A DNA stretch of 64,000 nucleotides from Dactylonectria macrodidyma. Its lineage: Eukaryota; Ascomycota; Sordariomycetes; Hypocreales; Nectriaceae. The notes beneath the pieces were generated by a model that saw only the letters and a list, made by a program, of their open reading frames with translations, did not search any database and had not been told where the DNA came from. The stretch covers positions 3,100,001 through 3,164,000 of the forward strand of contig JAGMUV010000005.1 of assembly GCA_020744425.1 (NCBI GenBank). The letters run 5' to 3'. How positions within the stretch are numbered: position 1 is the first letter of the stretch; every line of letters begins with the position of its first letter. Of this stretch, positions 48,208-59,193 are shown one piece after another. The translations under genes were made by a program, and so were the position numbers.

Positions 48208-48246
48208 ACTAGCCACGACTAGCCACAGATCACCACCACTAGCCAC
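48208..48246 (+). repeat. interspersed 9-bp repeat ACTAGCCAC, three copies
   Basis: Exact ACTAGCCAC copies at 48208, 48218 and 48238, spaced 10 and 20 bp, so about two helical turns in total. A short local duplication; function unknown. Confidence 0.8.
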
Positions 48247-50008
48247 AGGTTGCCCCGTTCGTCGCCACACTCACACACTTGTTCTGAACCCAGAATTACA
48301 CGCGTCTTACATCACAATCTCGGTCGTCTCATCGTGAAAGTGGTTTTTTCGGACGGACTGATCCGGATGACATGATTTGCCATACACCCATGGCTCTCTC
48401 CACCCTCAGGGTCTAATAATTCTCTCGACTGCCTTCAGCCGTACCGTCGATCTACCTAGCTCCCAGATCACAGTTCGTACCAGCTTCCATTTCACCACAG
48501 AGCCATGACAAAGAGGCCTGGCGCACCACAGATGTCGTCATGAGACAATTGAGCCGCCCCGAAGGTGCTGTCGGGCTTGGGAGCTTTGCTCCGCCAGGCC
48601 TAGCTGCCGAGTGGCGACTCACCTTACCCCGGTTTTATCTTCCCCTCGCAATAGTCTCAGCCTCTCAGGGTCTGCTCCAAGACAGACATTCAATTTGCAC
48701 ATGTGTAACTTTCGATTTTCATCCCCTTGCTAGGCATCGGCCCAGACAGCATCTGAGATGTTCATGAGATCAGGAGAATCCATTGTTGATATTATGTTCA
48801 AACAAATCCTCATAATTCTTCCCACTGGTTCTATCTCACCTGGTCGCTGGAGAAACGCATCGACAGGAGCAGTTACTCTTTAGGTCGACGCATCTAGGCA
48901 GTCAACAAGGCACCCGATGTAACGATGCCATGAACCAGAAGAGCTTCAGAGCTTAACTTGTTCATGATGGCGTCGGGATGGCGTAAACCACAACGAGTGG
49001 CAAGCTTTTCAAACCCACGAGCTTGGCCGCGCTCCCCACCGGAGACTTGGTCCCCGAATAGCCAAACCAGCCTTCGAGGCCGTCGCTCCATGGCGTCCCA
49101 TTGGAGGCTAGAATCTCGGACGCTGAGAAACGCAAACAAATAACAGCAAGTTTCCCCTGAACTCTGAAAGAAGCTCCGAGATTCTTCGCAAATTTCTAAG
49201 CGACAATTCCAAGGTGACGCCCCTCTAGCGCTCTGCTTTTGAGTCCTCGTGTTGCTGCGGCGTCACTCTTCGCGCCCCATTTGCTACCTTTGCGAAGGAG
49301 GGAACTTCTCATTTATCACATGTCACGAGAGTCCTTTGACTCCATCCTAGACATTTTTGGGTGAACCTTCCTACGATGTGCGGGCGTAAGACACTCGCGT
49401 GTTTATTTCCTCCCCGGCATGTTCGGACTACGACATTTAAGTTTCCAGTACCTCAAGATCTAGCAAGAGAGCCCACAATCTTGAGCAACATCACATTGGT
49501 ACCGTCACGGGTTAGCGGCACTTCAGAGCCCCACGACATCAGCTGGGTTTGACCACCTACAGCTGCTTCGAATGAGAATGACTTCATTCTATATTGTCAT
49601 TATGAACATCGAAAGTGACTTCGCCCAGACGTCGCCAAGGTTGCTTTCAGCTCTATGCCACAGCCCAACTGCGTCCGTTTGTCTATCACTTCTATATCCA
49701 TCAATCTGTCTTAGCCTCCTGTGAGGTAGGGTCAGTCCTATGTTGGTGTAAGTCTAATGTGCTTTGCCTTGAGGTCAGACCGCGCACTCGCCGCCGCACT
49801 GACCTGGCAAAACATGATGTGACCTTGATGGGTCGACGGTCATTCTTCAGCACGAACGCGGCGTTTTTATCATTCCGACCATTTCAAAAGCGAGTTATGC
49901 GATGCTGGAAATCGAACGTTCGGAGCATGGTTCTCGTATGACATGGGGGTCGTCGTAGATGGCTCTTCGTGCCGACTGCTCAAGGTAACTTAGCGACGAA
50001 CCTTCCCC

Positions 50009-50569
50009 TCATTGTTCCAGGTTTGTTGCCGTTGATCTCGACGTTAAAGCGTCAGGCACCCCATGGCGTGGACGAGAGTCGCGTGGGCGGCGGTTGTCAT
50101 GGCGAGCCGCTGGCATTCCTTGGGACACATTCGGTTCGTTGCCGAGCTTGGCAATCTCTGCATTTGTTTCCGGGTACTGGCCCATCAAAATGCCCGGTGC
50201 AGTACCCGCCGCTCTCTGTGCAGCCGAGTTATTGTTGCCATGGGTCGCCGAAGGTCGGCTCGATGGAGTTTGCCCAACAGTTTGGGCGGGCTGACGAGGT
50301 CTGAAGGGACGTGTCAGCACATTTGTCGTGTGCGTCGTGGCTTCAACATTGTCGAACGAGGGATGATCTTGAGAACCTTGACAGCTGCTTGTTTTGGAGC
50401 TCCGGGGATTGTGGGTATTCTCGTTGTTGGTTAATTGCGTAGGAGGGATTCTGTTTCGGCGGCCGCTGGCGAATATTTCGTCAGATGGCAGATGCAACTG
50501 TCCAACAGACGGCCTGGATACATTCGGCGTGTCGTTGTAGTTTCCGGAACCAATGCTAGAGCCGGTCAT
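50009..50569 (-). CDS. doubtful ORF, disordered hypothetical protein
   Basis: 186 codons from the first ATG (50569) to TGA, while the frame stays open upstream to about 50819 without an ATG. The product is Asn/Ser/Thr/Pro/Arg-rich and disordered, with no membrane segment or signal peptide. In the upstream open part the frame reads CNYAETFLYLLRHHAEAC, which faintly recalls half of a C2H2 finger, and an acceptor-like CACCTAG precedes the open stretch. This could be the last exon of a gene whose first exon I cannot find, a decayed gene, or chance. No function is proposed. Confidence 0.28.
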   Translation of the reverse strand: MTGSSIGSGNYNDTPNVSRPSVGQLHLPSDEIFASGRRNRIPPTQLTNNENTHNPRSSKTSSCQGSQDHPSFDNVEATTHTTNVLTRPFRPRQPAQTVGQTPSSRPSATHGNNNSAAQRAAGTAPGILMGQYPETNAEIAKLGNEPNVSQGMPAARHDNRRPRDSRPRHGVPDALTSRSTATNLEQ

Positions 50570-51296
50570 CTCTTGGTCGCGAACCGTTACAGCGCGAGGA
50601 GTTTTGCCGTCAGGCCGTCTATGTTTCGCTCGGACACTAACATCACCCCCAGGAGCTCCGGGAGGTATGTCGGTGCATGCCTCGGCATGGTGTCGAAGAA
50701 GATACAAAAAAGTTTCCGCGTAGTTGCAGATCTGACTGGATCGGCAAAGCAAGTGTGACAAGATGGGCAAGGTTGTCGTTTTGAAGCTTCTGACGATGCA
50801 AGCTACAGCTCGTTCATATCTCTAGGTGAGATGAGTTTCAGGTCGCCAATCAGCAAAGAAAATAACCGAAAAACATTATAATTCACATAGAGGCTGGGCT
50901 GGCTCTTCACAGAACAATACAGATCGGATGGGCATAATAGGTGAGAACGAGCTTGGCTTCCATGCATTTCACGAGTTGGTCATTGGCCTAGGATCCCAAT
51001 CACGGCTTCAATGAGAACACATTCAGTACGAATCCATAATGAACCCCACTCCTCCGATTGATATTCTATTGTTCAGGACTCGGCTTTGCACTCTCATTGT
51101 GTAGCATTGTCCGGTCCTAGAAGATTATTCTGCTTACTACGACTGTGATGCTAGCTTGATCTACACACAAAGGCAAACACTCGGAACTGACAAAGGTCTT
51201 GTATTCACATTTATTCCTAACCGCCCCATCTTTTGGTTTTCTTGCGCTGGGGTGATTGTGTCTGCCCAACTTCATGCCTTCGGGTATCGGCGTCCA
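50570..51296. other. intergenic region downstream of NOP9
   Basis: No supported gene. Includes the NOP9 3' region and the open extension of the doubtful ORF described at 50009-50569. Confidence 0.5.
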
Positions 51297-53414
51297 TTAT
51301 TGCTCATCCTCGGTCTTCTCGACTTTTTCGATCTTTTCACTCTTGTCCGTACTTTTTTTCCGCTTCTCTCTCCATCCCTCGTCCGTCAACGGCTTTTCGA
51401 AGCCCCTGACGCCTCTCACGCCCTTGGCTCCTTTTGCGGCAACGGGCTCCGGTTGGATATCGACCTCTCGCATCCAGATCTTCCAGTCTCCGCGTCTCGT
51501 CTTCCACGTGTCGCCCTTCCAGCTCCTCCAGACGCTCCGGCCCATCCAGCTCTCCCGCAACTCCGCCTCGCGCTGCCCGAGCGTCGCCATGATGCTCTCC
51601 TTCATGTGGAACGGGATGCTGCGCTCCTTACCCTTGCTGGGGACCTCGACGATGGCGTTGACGAGGTTGTGGCCGAACTGCGAGGTCGCGAGCTCACCGA
51701 TGTGCGGTAGGAGGGTACTGACAAGGGACTTGTGGAAGGCGGGATTTGAAGAGGGCGTCGCGAGAGCGGTGGTGAGAACCGTGACGGTCGGCATTGATGT
51801 GGTGGCGAGCTGAACGAGGTGCTCTGGTGAGATGGCGAGAAGCGACTCCTGGACACCCTTGGTAGGACCGGGAATTGCTAGGATGGTGGTGAGTAGTTGT
51901 GCGCCGTGGGATTGGATGGCGTATTCGTTCTTGGATAGTTGGTGAATATCCTTCTTCTTCTTCTTTTCCTTGTCATCGTCTTTGAACCCGCACAGGGTGG
52001 TTATCAGGTCAGCCGGCGTCGCGCCGGCTCCTTCCTTGAGGCCCTTCATCAACTTCTTGATTTCTTCGTTTGCGCCGCGAGCGAAGCATCTGTCGAAGAG
52101 CGTCTTGAGGACGTTGAACCTCGACTTGGCCACTAGCTGGGGCGTGGTGGGGGCAATCTGCTCCACGGCTGTGGCAAGATCCTCCTTGCTTAGTCGGTTG
52201 AGTACTCGGATGGCTGCGTAGGAGGAGACGTCGTTGCGGACGTATCCCTGTATCCTGGGGAGGAAGACGTTCACGTTGAGGGCCTTGAAGATCTTTCCGG
52301 GGGCGTGCGTGATTAGTGTCTCGATCAGTCGCGAGCCAATCTGATCGTAGATCATGCTGTTGATGAACTGGGACGCCTCCGAAGAGTCGTCGCTCAGGGT
52401 CTTGGGGGCACCAGGCAGGAGCTGGTACAGGAGGGTTGGCCCCGAGGACTCGGACTTCGGGTCTGTCTTGTTGAGCGTCAGGTCAAGTTCTAAGAGGAGC
52501 TGCAGCGTCGGGTTGCCCATGGGGTGCGTGGCCAGCACCCTCAAGCCGGTGGAATCCATGCTCGCGGTCGAATCCTGGATGATCTTCTTGGTTGCCATTG
52601 TAAACGACTCGGGTACGGCCCTCAGACCCTTGTTCGACTCGTCTACCACTTTTGCGCCAGCCACAGAGACGTTTTCCTTGTTCTTGCTTTTGATGAGGGT
52701 CTTGACGGAGGCATCGTCCAAGGGTCGACCGGCTAGAACGAGGAGGAGTACGCGCATGGTATGCGACGCAAAACGATCCGTGATGAGGTATCCCAAGCCG
52801 CCCTCCAACTCGTCCAACGTAGCTAGAAAGAGCTCCTCCATAGACGCTTCGGGCGTCTGGTCTTCAGCGCCAGCACCCGTTGTGTCCAAGACGAACCCAG
52901 CCAGCTCCTGCGATACCACGCCCGCGGACCGTAGGAACAGCGCCTCGCAGCAGTGACTCGCGAATCGGTGCTGCACCAGCGACAAGAAGTGGCCCGCAAA
53001 TGCGCCAAACAGGTGCTTCTTCTGCGCCGTGGTGGCGAGCTGGATGAGGCGCTCCATTAGTCGCGAGCACGACTGGCTGCTGGCCAGCTTGAGCTCCTTG
53101 CCCTCGGCCTCTTTGTAGACGTTGAGGAGGAAGACGTCGCGCTCCTCAGGGGTGGGGAACTGGTTCAGCTCGAGGAGCTCGTCAGCGCGGCGAAAGTACT
53201 CCTGCTCCTCCTCGGCCAGCATGCCGAAGAACTCCTTCTCGCCGAACCCATTCTGGTGTATCCCCGCGGGCCCTTCCTCGTCGTCCTGGCCTTCGTCGAC
53301 GGTTCGCGGGCGCTTCGATTCCTTCTTCGCGGTGTCGTGGGATTCGGGTTCTTCCCGGCGCTTGCGCTTGCGCTCCTCTCGGCCAGCGCCTCGCTTCGTA
53401 CGGGGTTTCGGCAT
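51297..53414 (-). CDS. NOP9: nucleolar Pumilio-type RNA-binding protein Nop9
   Basis: Required for 18S rRNA processing and 40S assembly; binds pre-rRNA through divergent Pumilio repeats. A single exon of 705 residues, normal for fungal Nop9. The basic N-terminus (KPRTKRG, ERKRKRRE) gives nucleolar targeting. The repeats contain typical helices such as DRFASHTMRVLL, HRFASHCCEALFL, QIGSRLIETLI and QFGHNLVNAIVE. A Lys-rich C-terminal tail closes the protein. The start is the ATG at 53414; the frame runs upstream only through a non-ATG codon. The next gene (group II decarboxylase) lies upstream on the same strand, 665 nt away. Confidence 0.95.
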   Translation of the reverse strand: MPKPRTKRGAGREERKRKRREEPESHDTAKKESKRPRTVDEGQDDEEGPAGIHQNGFGEKEFFGMLAEEEQEYFRRADELLELNQFPTPEERDVFLLNVYKEAEGKELKLASSQSCSRLMERLIQLATTAQKKHLFGAFAGHFLSLVQHRFASHCCEALFLRSAGVVSQELAGFVLDTTGAGAEDQTPEASMEELFLATLDELEGGLGYLITDRFASHTMRVLLLVLAGRPLDDASVKTLIKSKNKENVSVAGAKVVDESNKGLRAVPESFTMATKKIIQDSTASMDSTGLRVLATHPMGNPTLQLLLELDLTLNKTDPKSESSGPTLLYQLLPGAPKTLSDDSSEASQFINSMIYDQIGSRLIETLITHAPGKIFKALNVNVFLPRIQGYVRNDVSSYAAIRVLNRLSKEDLATAVEQIAPTTPQLVAKSRFNVLKTLFDRCFARGANEEIKKLMKGLKEGAGATPADLITTLCGFKDDDKEKKKKKDIHQLSKNEYAIQSHGAQLLTTILAIPGPTKGVQESLLAISPEHLVQLATTSMPTVTVLTTALATPSSNPAFHKSLVSTLLPHIGELATSQFGHNLVNAIVEVPSKGKERSIPFHMKESIMATLGQREAELRESWMGRSVWRSWKGDTWKTRRGDWKIWMREVDIQPEPVAAKGAKGVRGVRGFEKPLTDEGWREKRKKSTDKSEKIEKVEKTEDEQ

Positions 53415-54079
53415 TGTGTTTGTGCGATTGAGCAATTGCCGTGGAAGATGACGCTCAGCAACGGGCCTGGAGTAGTTGAGTGACGGGGAAAGTTTTAGAA
53501 AAAATTGGCGTCAAGCCGATCATGTTTCTTATCGATAAGACCCGCAACCAGCGCTACGTCAATGCCCCCCTGTCAATGCATGTCAATCCCCCACTCTCTC
53601 CGCTTCGCTTTTCAGATCTCAAGTATCGAAAGTTGATTCAGGGATGGATGAGGCTGTAGAATATCTGGGTTGGGGCACAAGTAAAATCAGTAGCGAGTGT
53701 GCCCATGCTGTAGACGCTTCATCTACGCTTCCACAAGAGATAACCAGTCTGTCTCATGACAAACCACGAGCTCTGTTCGGGTCTAAACACCATTGGCCCA
53801 TCTTCAACGAGGTGGTCACCATTCATTCTCAACAAGGTAATAAGAACTACTTTTCATTCTACAAGAAAATGCTCTTCATCCAAAATCTTAATCAAGACAC
53901 TGCACTCTAGAGTCTAGATCTAACCAAGAGACATGCATGTAAGGGGGTCTCTTCTGAACCATCAGCACCCTCTCGAGCTCCAGTCTACCCTTAAAATGAT
54001 CTCCACATTTCTTCATAGTCGTTTCTATCCAAAATCCGTTTTAGTCGTTCGCAAGAAGTGTAGGCATCTGTAATCTAGT
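53415..54079. other. intergenic region, tandem minus-strand genes
   Basis: Holds the NOP9 promoter and the 3' region of the decarboxylase gene. No gene was seen. Confidence 0.6.
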
Positions 54080-55786
54080 CTAGAATACCTCTCTTCCGAC
54101 CTCCTCGAGGCCCTTGACCAGCCCATCAACCGTTCCCGTGAGAGTCTGGCAATTGACCACGACGCGGAAGAAGCTACCCTTGGGGCCCGGCGCGTAGTCG
54201 ACCATGTAGCCTCGGAGGATCATCTTCTCCACAATCGTCTTGGTCCGCAGTGTGTTGGTCTCCTTGTCGTCAGACAGCTCTCCACTAGGAGCATAGTAGA
54301 AGCACACCTGCAAGCATGGTGGTGGGTCCTGAGAGACGAGGACGAAGTTGTCACTCTGCTTGACGAGGCTAGCAAGGTAGGCGGCTTGGTCAAACGCGTG
54401 GTCGATTTGCTTCTCGAAACCAGCGGCGCCATAGTAGATCCAAGCGAGAGCAAGCTTTAGGCTGTCACCACGTCGACCGCATTGCAGCGTCAGATCAGCG
54501 AGATCCCAGAAGTCTCCACCCTCGTTGGTATGGAAAAGGTACCCGGCTGTAGTGCTGTTGGCTTTGTTGAAGGCGTCTAGGTCGGGTCCGAGGAGGAAAG
54601 AACAAGTGACCGGGACGTTCATCATCTTGTGAGGGTTGATAGTCAGTGAGTTAGCCAGGTGAGAACCTTTCAGCTTCCACTGCTGTTTGGCAGAAAAGAT
54701 GGCTGGGCCTCCCCAGCTGGCATCAATGTGCATCCAGAGTCCAAACTCCTTGCAAATTTTGGAAATCTCTTCAAACGGCTCATATGAGCCCATGACCGTC
54801 GTGCCAGCTGTCGAGTTGACATAGAATGGAGTTTTGCCTTCAGCCTTGGCACGGATGACCAGCTCTCGCAACGCATCGGGCTTCATGCATCCAAACTCAT
54901 CAACAGGGACAGGGCAAACACTGTTAGCGCCCAGGCCACAAATCATGGCGCTCTTCTCGACAGAGTAATGACCATGGGCACTTGTGAAGACGACGAATTC
55001 ACGGTTGCCATTCCCCGCAGTTCTGCATTCTGGGAACAAGGTGTTGCGGGCGATGACCATTGAAGTCAAGTTGGACGAGCTTCCGCCCTGGCAGGTAACA
55101 CCTCCGGCATGGGGACCCGTGAACCCGAACAAGTGAGCAAGTGTCTTCGCAGTGGCTTTCTCAATCACTGTCAAGGCGGGAGAAACTTGGAAGACATGCA
55201 ACTACAGCGTGTTAGTAACCTGCAGGGATCTGTCTGCTAATTAGAGGGGGCCTTACGTTGGTGTTTAACACCGAAAGAACCATGTCCGACACGACGCCGA
55301 CCTGTGTAGACCAGTTAGTACGAATGCTCGAGAAGAGCAACAGTAAAACGTACAGCATTGGTGCTTGCGTAAAGCTTGTCTAGGAATCCCTGGTCCCATG
55401 TGTTGACACTGTATTGAAGAACCTGCTGAATGACGTCGAGGAGGCCCTCCTTACCCTGGCCCTGATTGGGTAGAGAAAACTTCATCTTCTCAACCAAGTC
55501 CTGGGGCTTCTGGTAGTCAACCAGGATATTCTTCACACGGCCGGTCTCGTTGGGAACATTATTGCCTGTGGCCCGCTCTATTGCAGCATCATCAGCCGCT
55601 TGGATGAAAGGAACGATGAGACCTCGAACAGCGCCAATAAGCTAAATCAGGAATGTCAGCGACCGCCGATTGGTGCTTAGGGTCCTAGAATAGATGTCTC
55701 ACATCGTTCACCTCCTCAGCCCTATGCAGGGTGGTAGAGGAGGGGTTCCCGTTATTGGCGGGATGACTCCCGTTGGGCACAGTCAT
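54080..55786 (-). CDS. group II PLP-dependent decarboxylase (glutamate/cysteine-sulfinate decarboxylase-like)
   Basis: Decarboxylates an amino acid to the amine through pyridoxal phosphate. Four exons (55786-55703, 55641-55354, 55301-55257, 55201-54080) give 512 residues, close to animal GAD and CSAD. PLP Lys331 lies in the NPHKMM motif. Asp299 (HIDASWGG) and the stacking histidine in SAHGHYS are present, with TCQGGSSSNL binding the cofactor phosphate. The C-terminal GSFFRVVVNCQ block is typical. The sequence groups with the GAD65/CSAD branch rather than with bacterial-type or plant GAD, and no calmodulin-binding tail is visible. The substrate (glutamate, cysteine sulfinate or aspartate) is undecided. 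Cytosolic by lack of targeting. Confidence 0.92.
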
Positions 55787-58700
55787 GATGGTGTAAGCGG
55801 ACGGTCAAGGCACTATCAACAGAGGGGCTATCTCTCACACACCCATGGAATAAATGGGATATTAAAGATAGAATACCAGGAAAAGCGATGCCCTTGAAAA
55901 ATTCAGGATGACGAGATCGAGTAAGTCATCAACGTGACAAAAACTCGTGACCGAGGGATTTCTATTCTACCGAGTCTTTGCCGATTGAATGACTATTCTT
56001 GTGACGCCGAGCCACGGCTAACTTGGAGCCTGGGGATGGACTCGGCTTTAGATGCGTTACCGCGGATGCTGTTTCTACCAAGCGGCTGGGCCAGAACTGC
56101 TAAGAAGAGCCATGCTTACCCTGCCAAGATAGTTTTGGATGCCGTCCTTGCTCAGGAGCAACTTGGCGGGTCAGGTCATCAACCCAGTGGTCAAGGCGAT
56201 TCCGCTCTGCACCGAAATCGACGGGAATACGTTCCGCAATCGCGTGACAATGCATTGATATAAGGGGGTGGAATAGATGATAAAATAACATCCCAAGTTT
56301 CGTATCCCTTTCACGTGAATGGGAGTCGAACGATGAGGCACCAGGATCCCGGTCGAATGGCTTACCACGTAAAGAGGGTTGCAGCACACTTGCGGGCTCT
56401 TAGACACGAACATTGGGGGCTCGCGGGGTATCTGGCTGAAGGGGAATATGATGGCTTGTGAAGAAAGAAATCGAGTGGATATCGAGATTGAGCCAGAGCT
56501 CGAAGGAGTGATGCTTTCCCATCAGAGAACCAAGTCGATGGGCGGGATGAAGGTATACACTTCTATTGCACCGCAATCGATGAATCGATGGATCGATGAA
56601 TGGTTGTCGATATCGCCGACCCAACTGTCCGTGCGCGGAAGCCAATTTACGCGACAGGCAAGGGTGACGTACTTGTAACATGCGGAACATCCGTACCAAA
56701 GAAAGCAAGAGTCAAAGAAACAAAGAAGACGACGGGGAGAGTAGGAAAGAAGGCTATTGTTCTTGCTGGTCCGGGTGACGAGGAAGGTACCTAAACATAC
56801 ACATGGGAAGAGTCATAGGGAACGCAAGCAGCTGCAAGAGTGATCCAAACAGGATGCTAGTCTCCTGGGTAATAAGTTGCCCCAACACATGCACCTTCAG
56901 TCACATTTCACACATTTGCACCTTGCATCATCCCCGCCATTCGCCTCAAGCAGCGCCCGCAACCCGAACTGTTGGTGATGGGCGCCTCGGAACGATGGCC
57001 CAGCAAATTGGACTTGGTCCTCCGTGGCAGCGCCCATTCCGCAATCCCCGGAAATTGAAGGGCCGCCGAGGAAAGTGCGTGCCCAGGCGACGCCAAGGAA
57101 GGGAGGCTAGCACCGCAAGCCACCACAATCAACCATCAAGCTCCCCGTCTACCACGTTTTTGCGCGTTAATTAATCTTGCGGCACGCATCTCGCTGATGT
57201 GAGTCGTCTCGTCTTTCACGAAACACAAGGCACGGTTTCTTTAATGATGGACGCAACGGTATAAATTGCATCTCTCCACACCGCGTGCGACGCTGGACAT
57301 GGGGGATTGATACCATTTATACCCAGTACCGGGGACAGACAGGTCGAGGCGGCGGCGCAGACAAGAACAAGAACCTAGGGCTGGTGACTGATGGGCATAC
57401 TGGCCGATCAACTGCCGCATCCAGAGCCCACTCGCGGGATGGCCGTCAAAAGGCACCAGGGGTATCCCGAAGCTTCCATCCTCTTAGCCTCCCGGGGGGT
57501 TGTGGGTTCCACACCCATCGCCGTTGAGGATCTGGACACTTGGTTTCAGGCGCTCTTTTAGTCTTGGTTGGCCATGTTTTTCCCAGTCCTGCGCCATCTT
57601 GATGCCCAAAAGAAGGAAGGCAGAGCTGGCCTGGGATGAGAGCCAGGAGGATGAGTTGAAGACGGGGATACCAAAGCTGGATATCGGGTGGCCACCACTC
57701 CCACATTTTCCACACTGGCGCCCTTTTTTGGCCATCTTTGCATTGACGTTGATCAGAGTTGGTGTGCCATTCATTTAGCTGCTGCTAGGTTCCTTTGCCT
57801 GTTCGGTGGCCCAGATGATGCCCAGTTGGCTATCAAAGCAACAGTGGGTTTGTCCCCTTGCTTTTGCTTTGCCTCGTTCTCCAGACGCAGTATAGCCTCC
57901 CGTTAGTGCCAGGCTTTGCGGGATTCTGGGCTCTACGGTAGGCCATTATGGAGTTCAGGCGTCGTCGTATCACCCCTCGAATGATGATGGGGGGAAAAAA
58001 TAAGTTCAAGCATTTTCATCCCTTGTTCGAGGGTTGGTTGCCTACTACAGGTACCTGTCGTATCAGTCAGTGCCTAACTTGGTCAACTCTCTCTTCCCAC
58101 CAGTCCTGCCCCCTTTTGAGAGGGATCTTCCAGGCTTTCAGCGGCATAGACGTGAAAAAATAAGAAAGAAAAATCCCGAATCCGATTCTTTTCTCTTCTC
58201 TGCTCCTCCCCAACCTCTGTCAGCCTCTCTCGTCGTCAGACTTCAAGGAATCAAGGCCCGTGGCCTCGTGTCGAAGCTGTTGAAGACCACTTGGTGGTCC
58301 GTCCACTGACGCTGGAGCATCCAGTAAGGTCCCAGACACCAACCGTCGCCCGCGGCCTCGCCCACACGCCACAAGGCCCTAGTCTTGTTCCCTCCCAGGC
58401 TCCATCTCTCCCCCCCGGGCAGGTGCTCAACAGCTACGTACCTATTTCAAGTCGCGACAGCCCTCTTCGACCAGGTAGGTCCCGCAACGCGCGCCGCAAG
58501 ACTTTTTAATCCCTTCATCTACCCATCCATCATCTTGCTGTGCTTGGTCTTTTTGTTGCATTGTAGCTAAGGCACCTATCCAAAAGAGTCAGAGGAGAAT
58601 AGACGTGCCCGCCAGCAAAAGAAAGGAAAGCAAACCGTGTTTGCTTCTACATCGGGCCATTGTGCAACCAACATCGCTCGATTGTCTCACAAGCCCTCAC

Positions 58701-59193
58701 AGCGCCCGCCTTGAAAACCTGGCCAGCAGCCAGCCTGCACCAAAGCTCGAATCCAAACAGAGACAACCCCCGTTTGCCTGAGGCAGTGCGACCGACGACA
58801 TCTCTCAGCTGTATCTCTCAGCTGCAGCCCTGGACCACCATCGTCATCCCAGTTGCGACCTGCATCTGCATCGAACGAGGAACACGCAGCTCCTTGGCAC
58901 CTGGGGATCCAAATCCGCCTAACACCAAAAGATTCCCCCCCCCCCCCAAAACGTCACCCAAAGTCACCCACGCGGCAATCCCCAAGACGCTCTAGACTCG
59001 ACCTTAGCTATTAGAGCCCGCTCCCGTTCCATCCAGCCCCCACAAACGGCGCGCGCTCCAGTGTCGTCACTCGTTACTTCTCACTCGTCACTGTCGCTCG
59101 CTGTCAGTGTTGCTGTCTGTCTGTCACTGACACGCCCTCAACACCAATACACTTTTGCTCCCACGTATCGCCCTATCGCTAACGGCCGCGACA
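55787..59193. other. divergent intergenic region with long Ras-gene leader
   Basis: 3.4 kb between the decarboxylase (-) and Ras-like (+) starts. No gene was supported. From about 58180 the plus strand is pyrimidine-rich and probably forms part of the Ras-like gene leader. A 13-C run lies at 58935-58947. ATCGATGA-type repeats occur at about 56577-56600. Confidence 0.5.

Larger units (their letters stand above)
44851..50008. other. gene-poor interval with short tandem repeats
   Basis: No gene can be supported in about 5 kb. The right-strand frames are short and lack domains. It contains a 16-bp x3 repeat, CCTG-rich DNA near 45893-45921, and a 9-bp repeat near 48208, the first and last listed separately. 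Composition is not AT-rich, so no RIP-type relic is evident. Confidence 0.5.

Noticed and set aside
57480..57530. T-arm-like GTGGGTTCCACACCC suggesting a tRNA
   Set aside because: No matching acceptor, D or anticodon arms could be folded around it.
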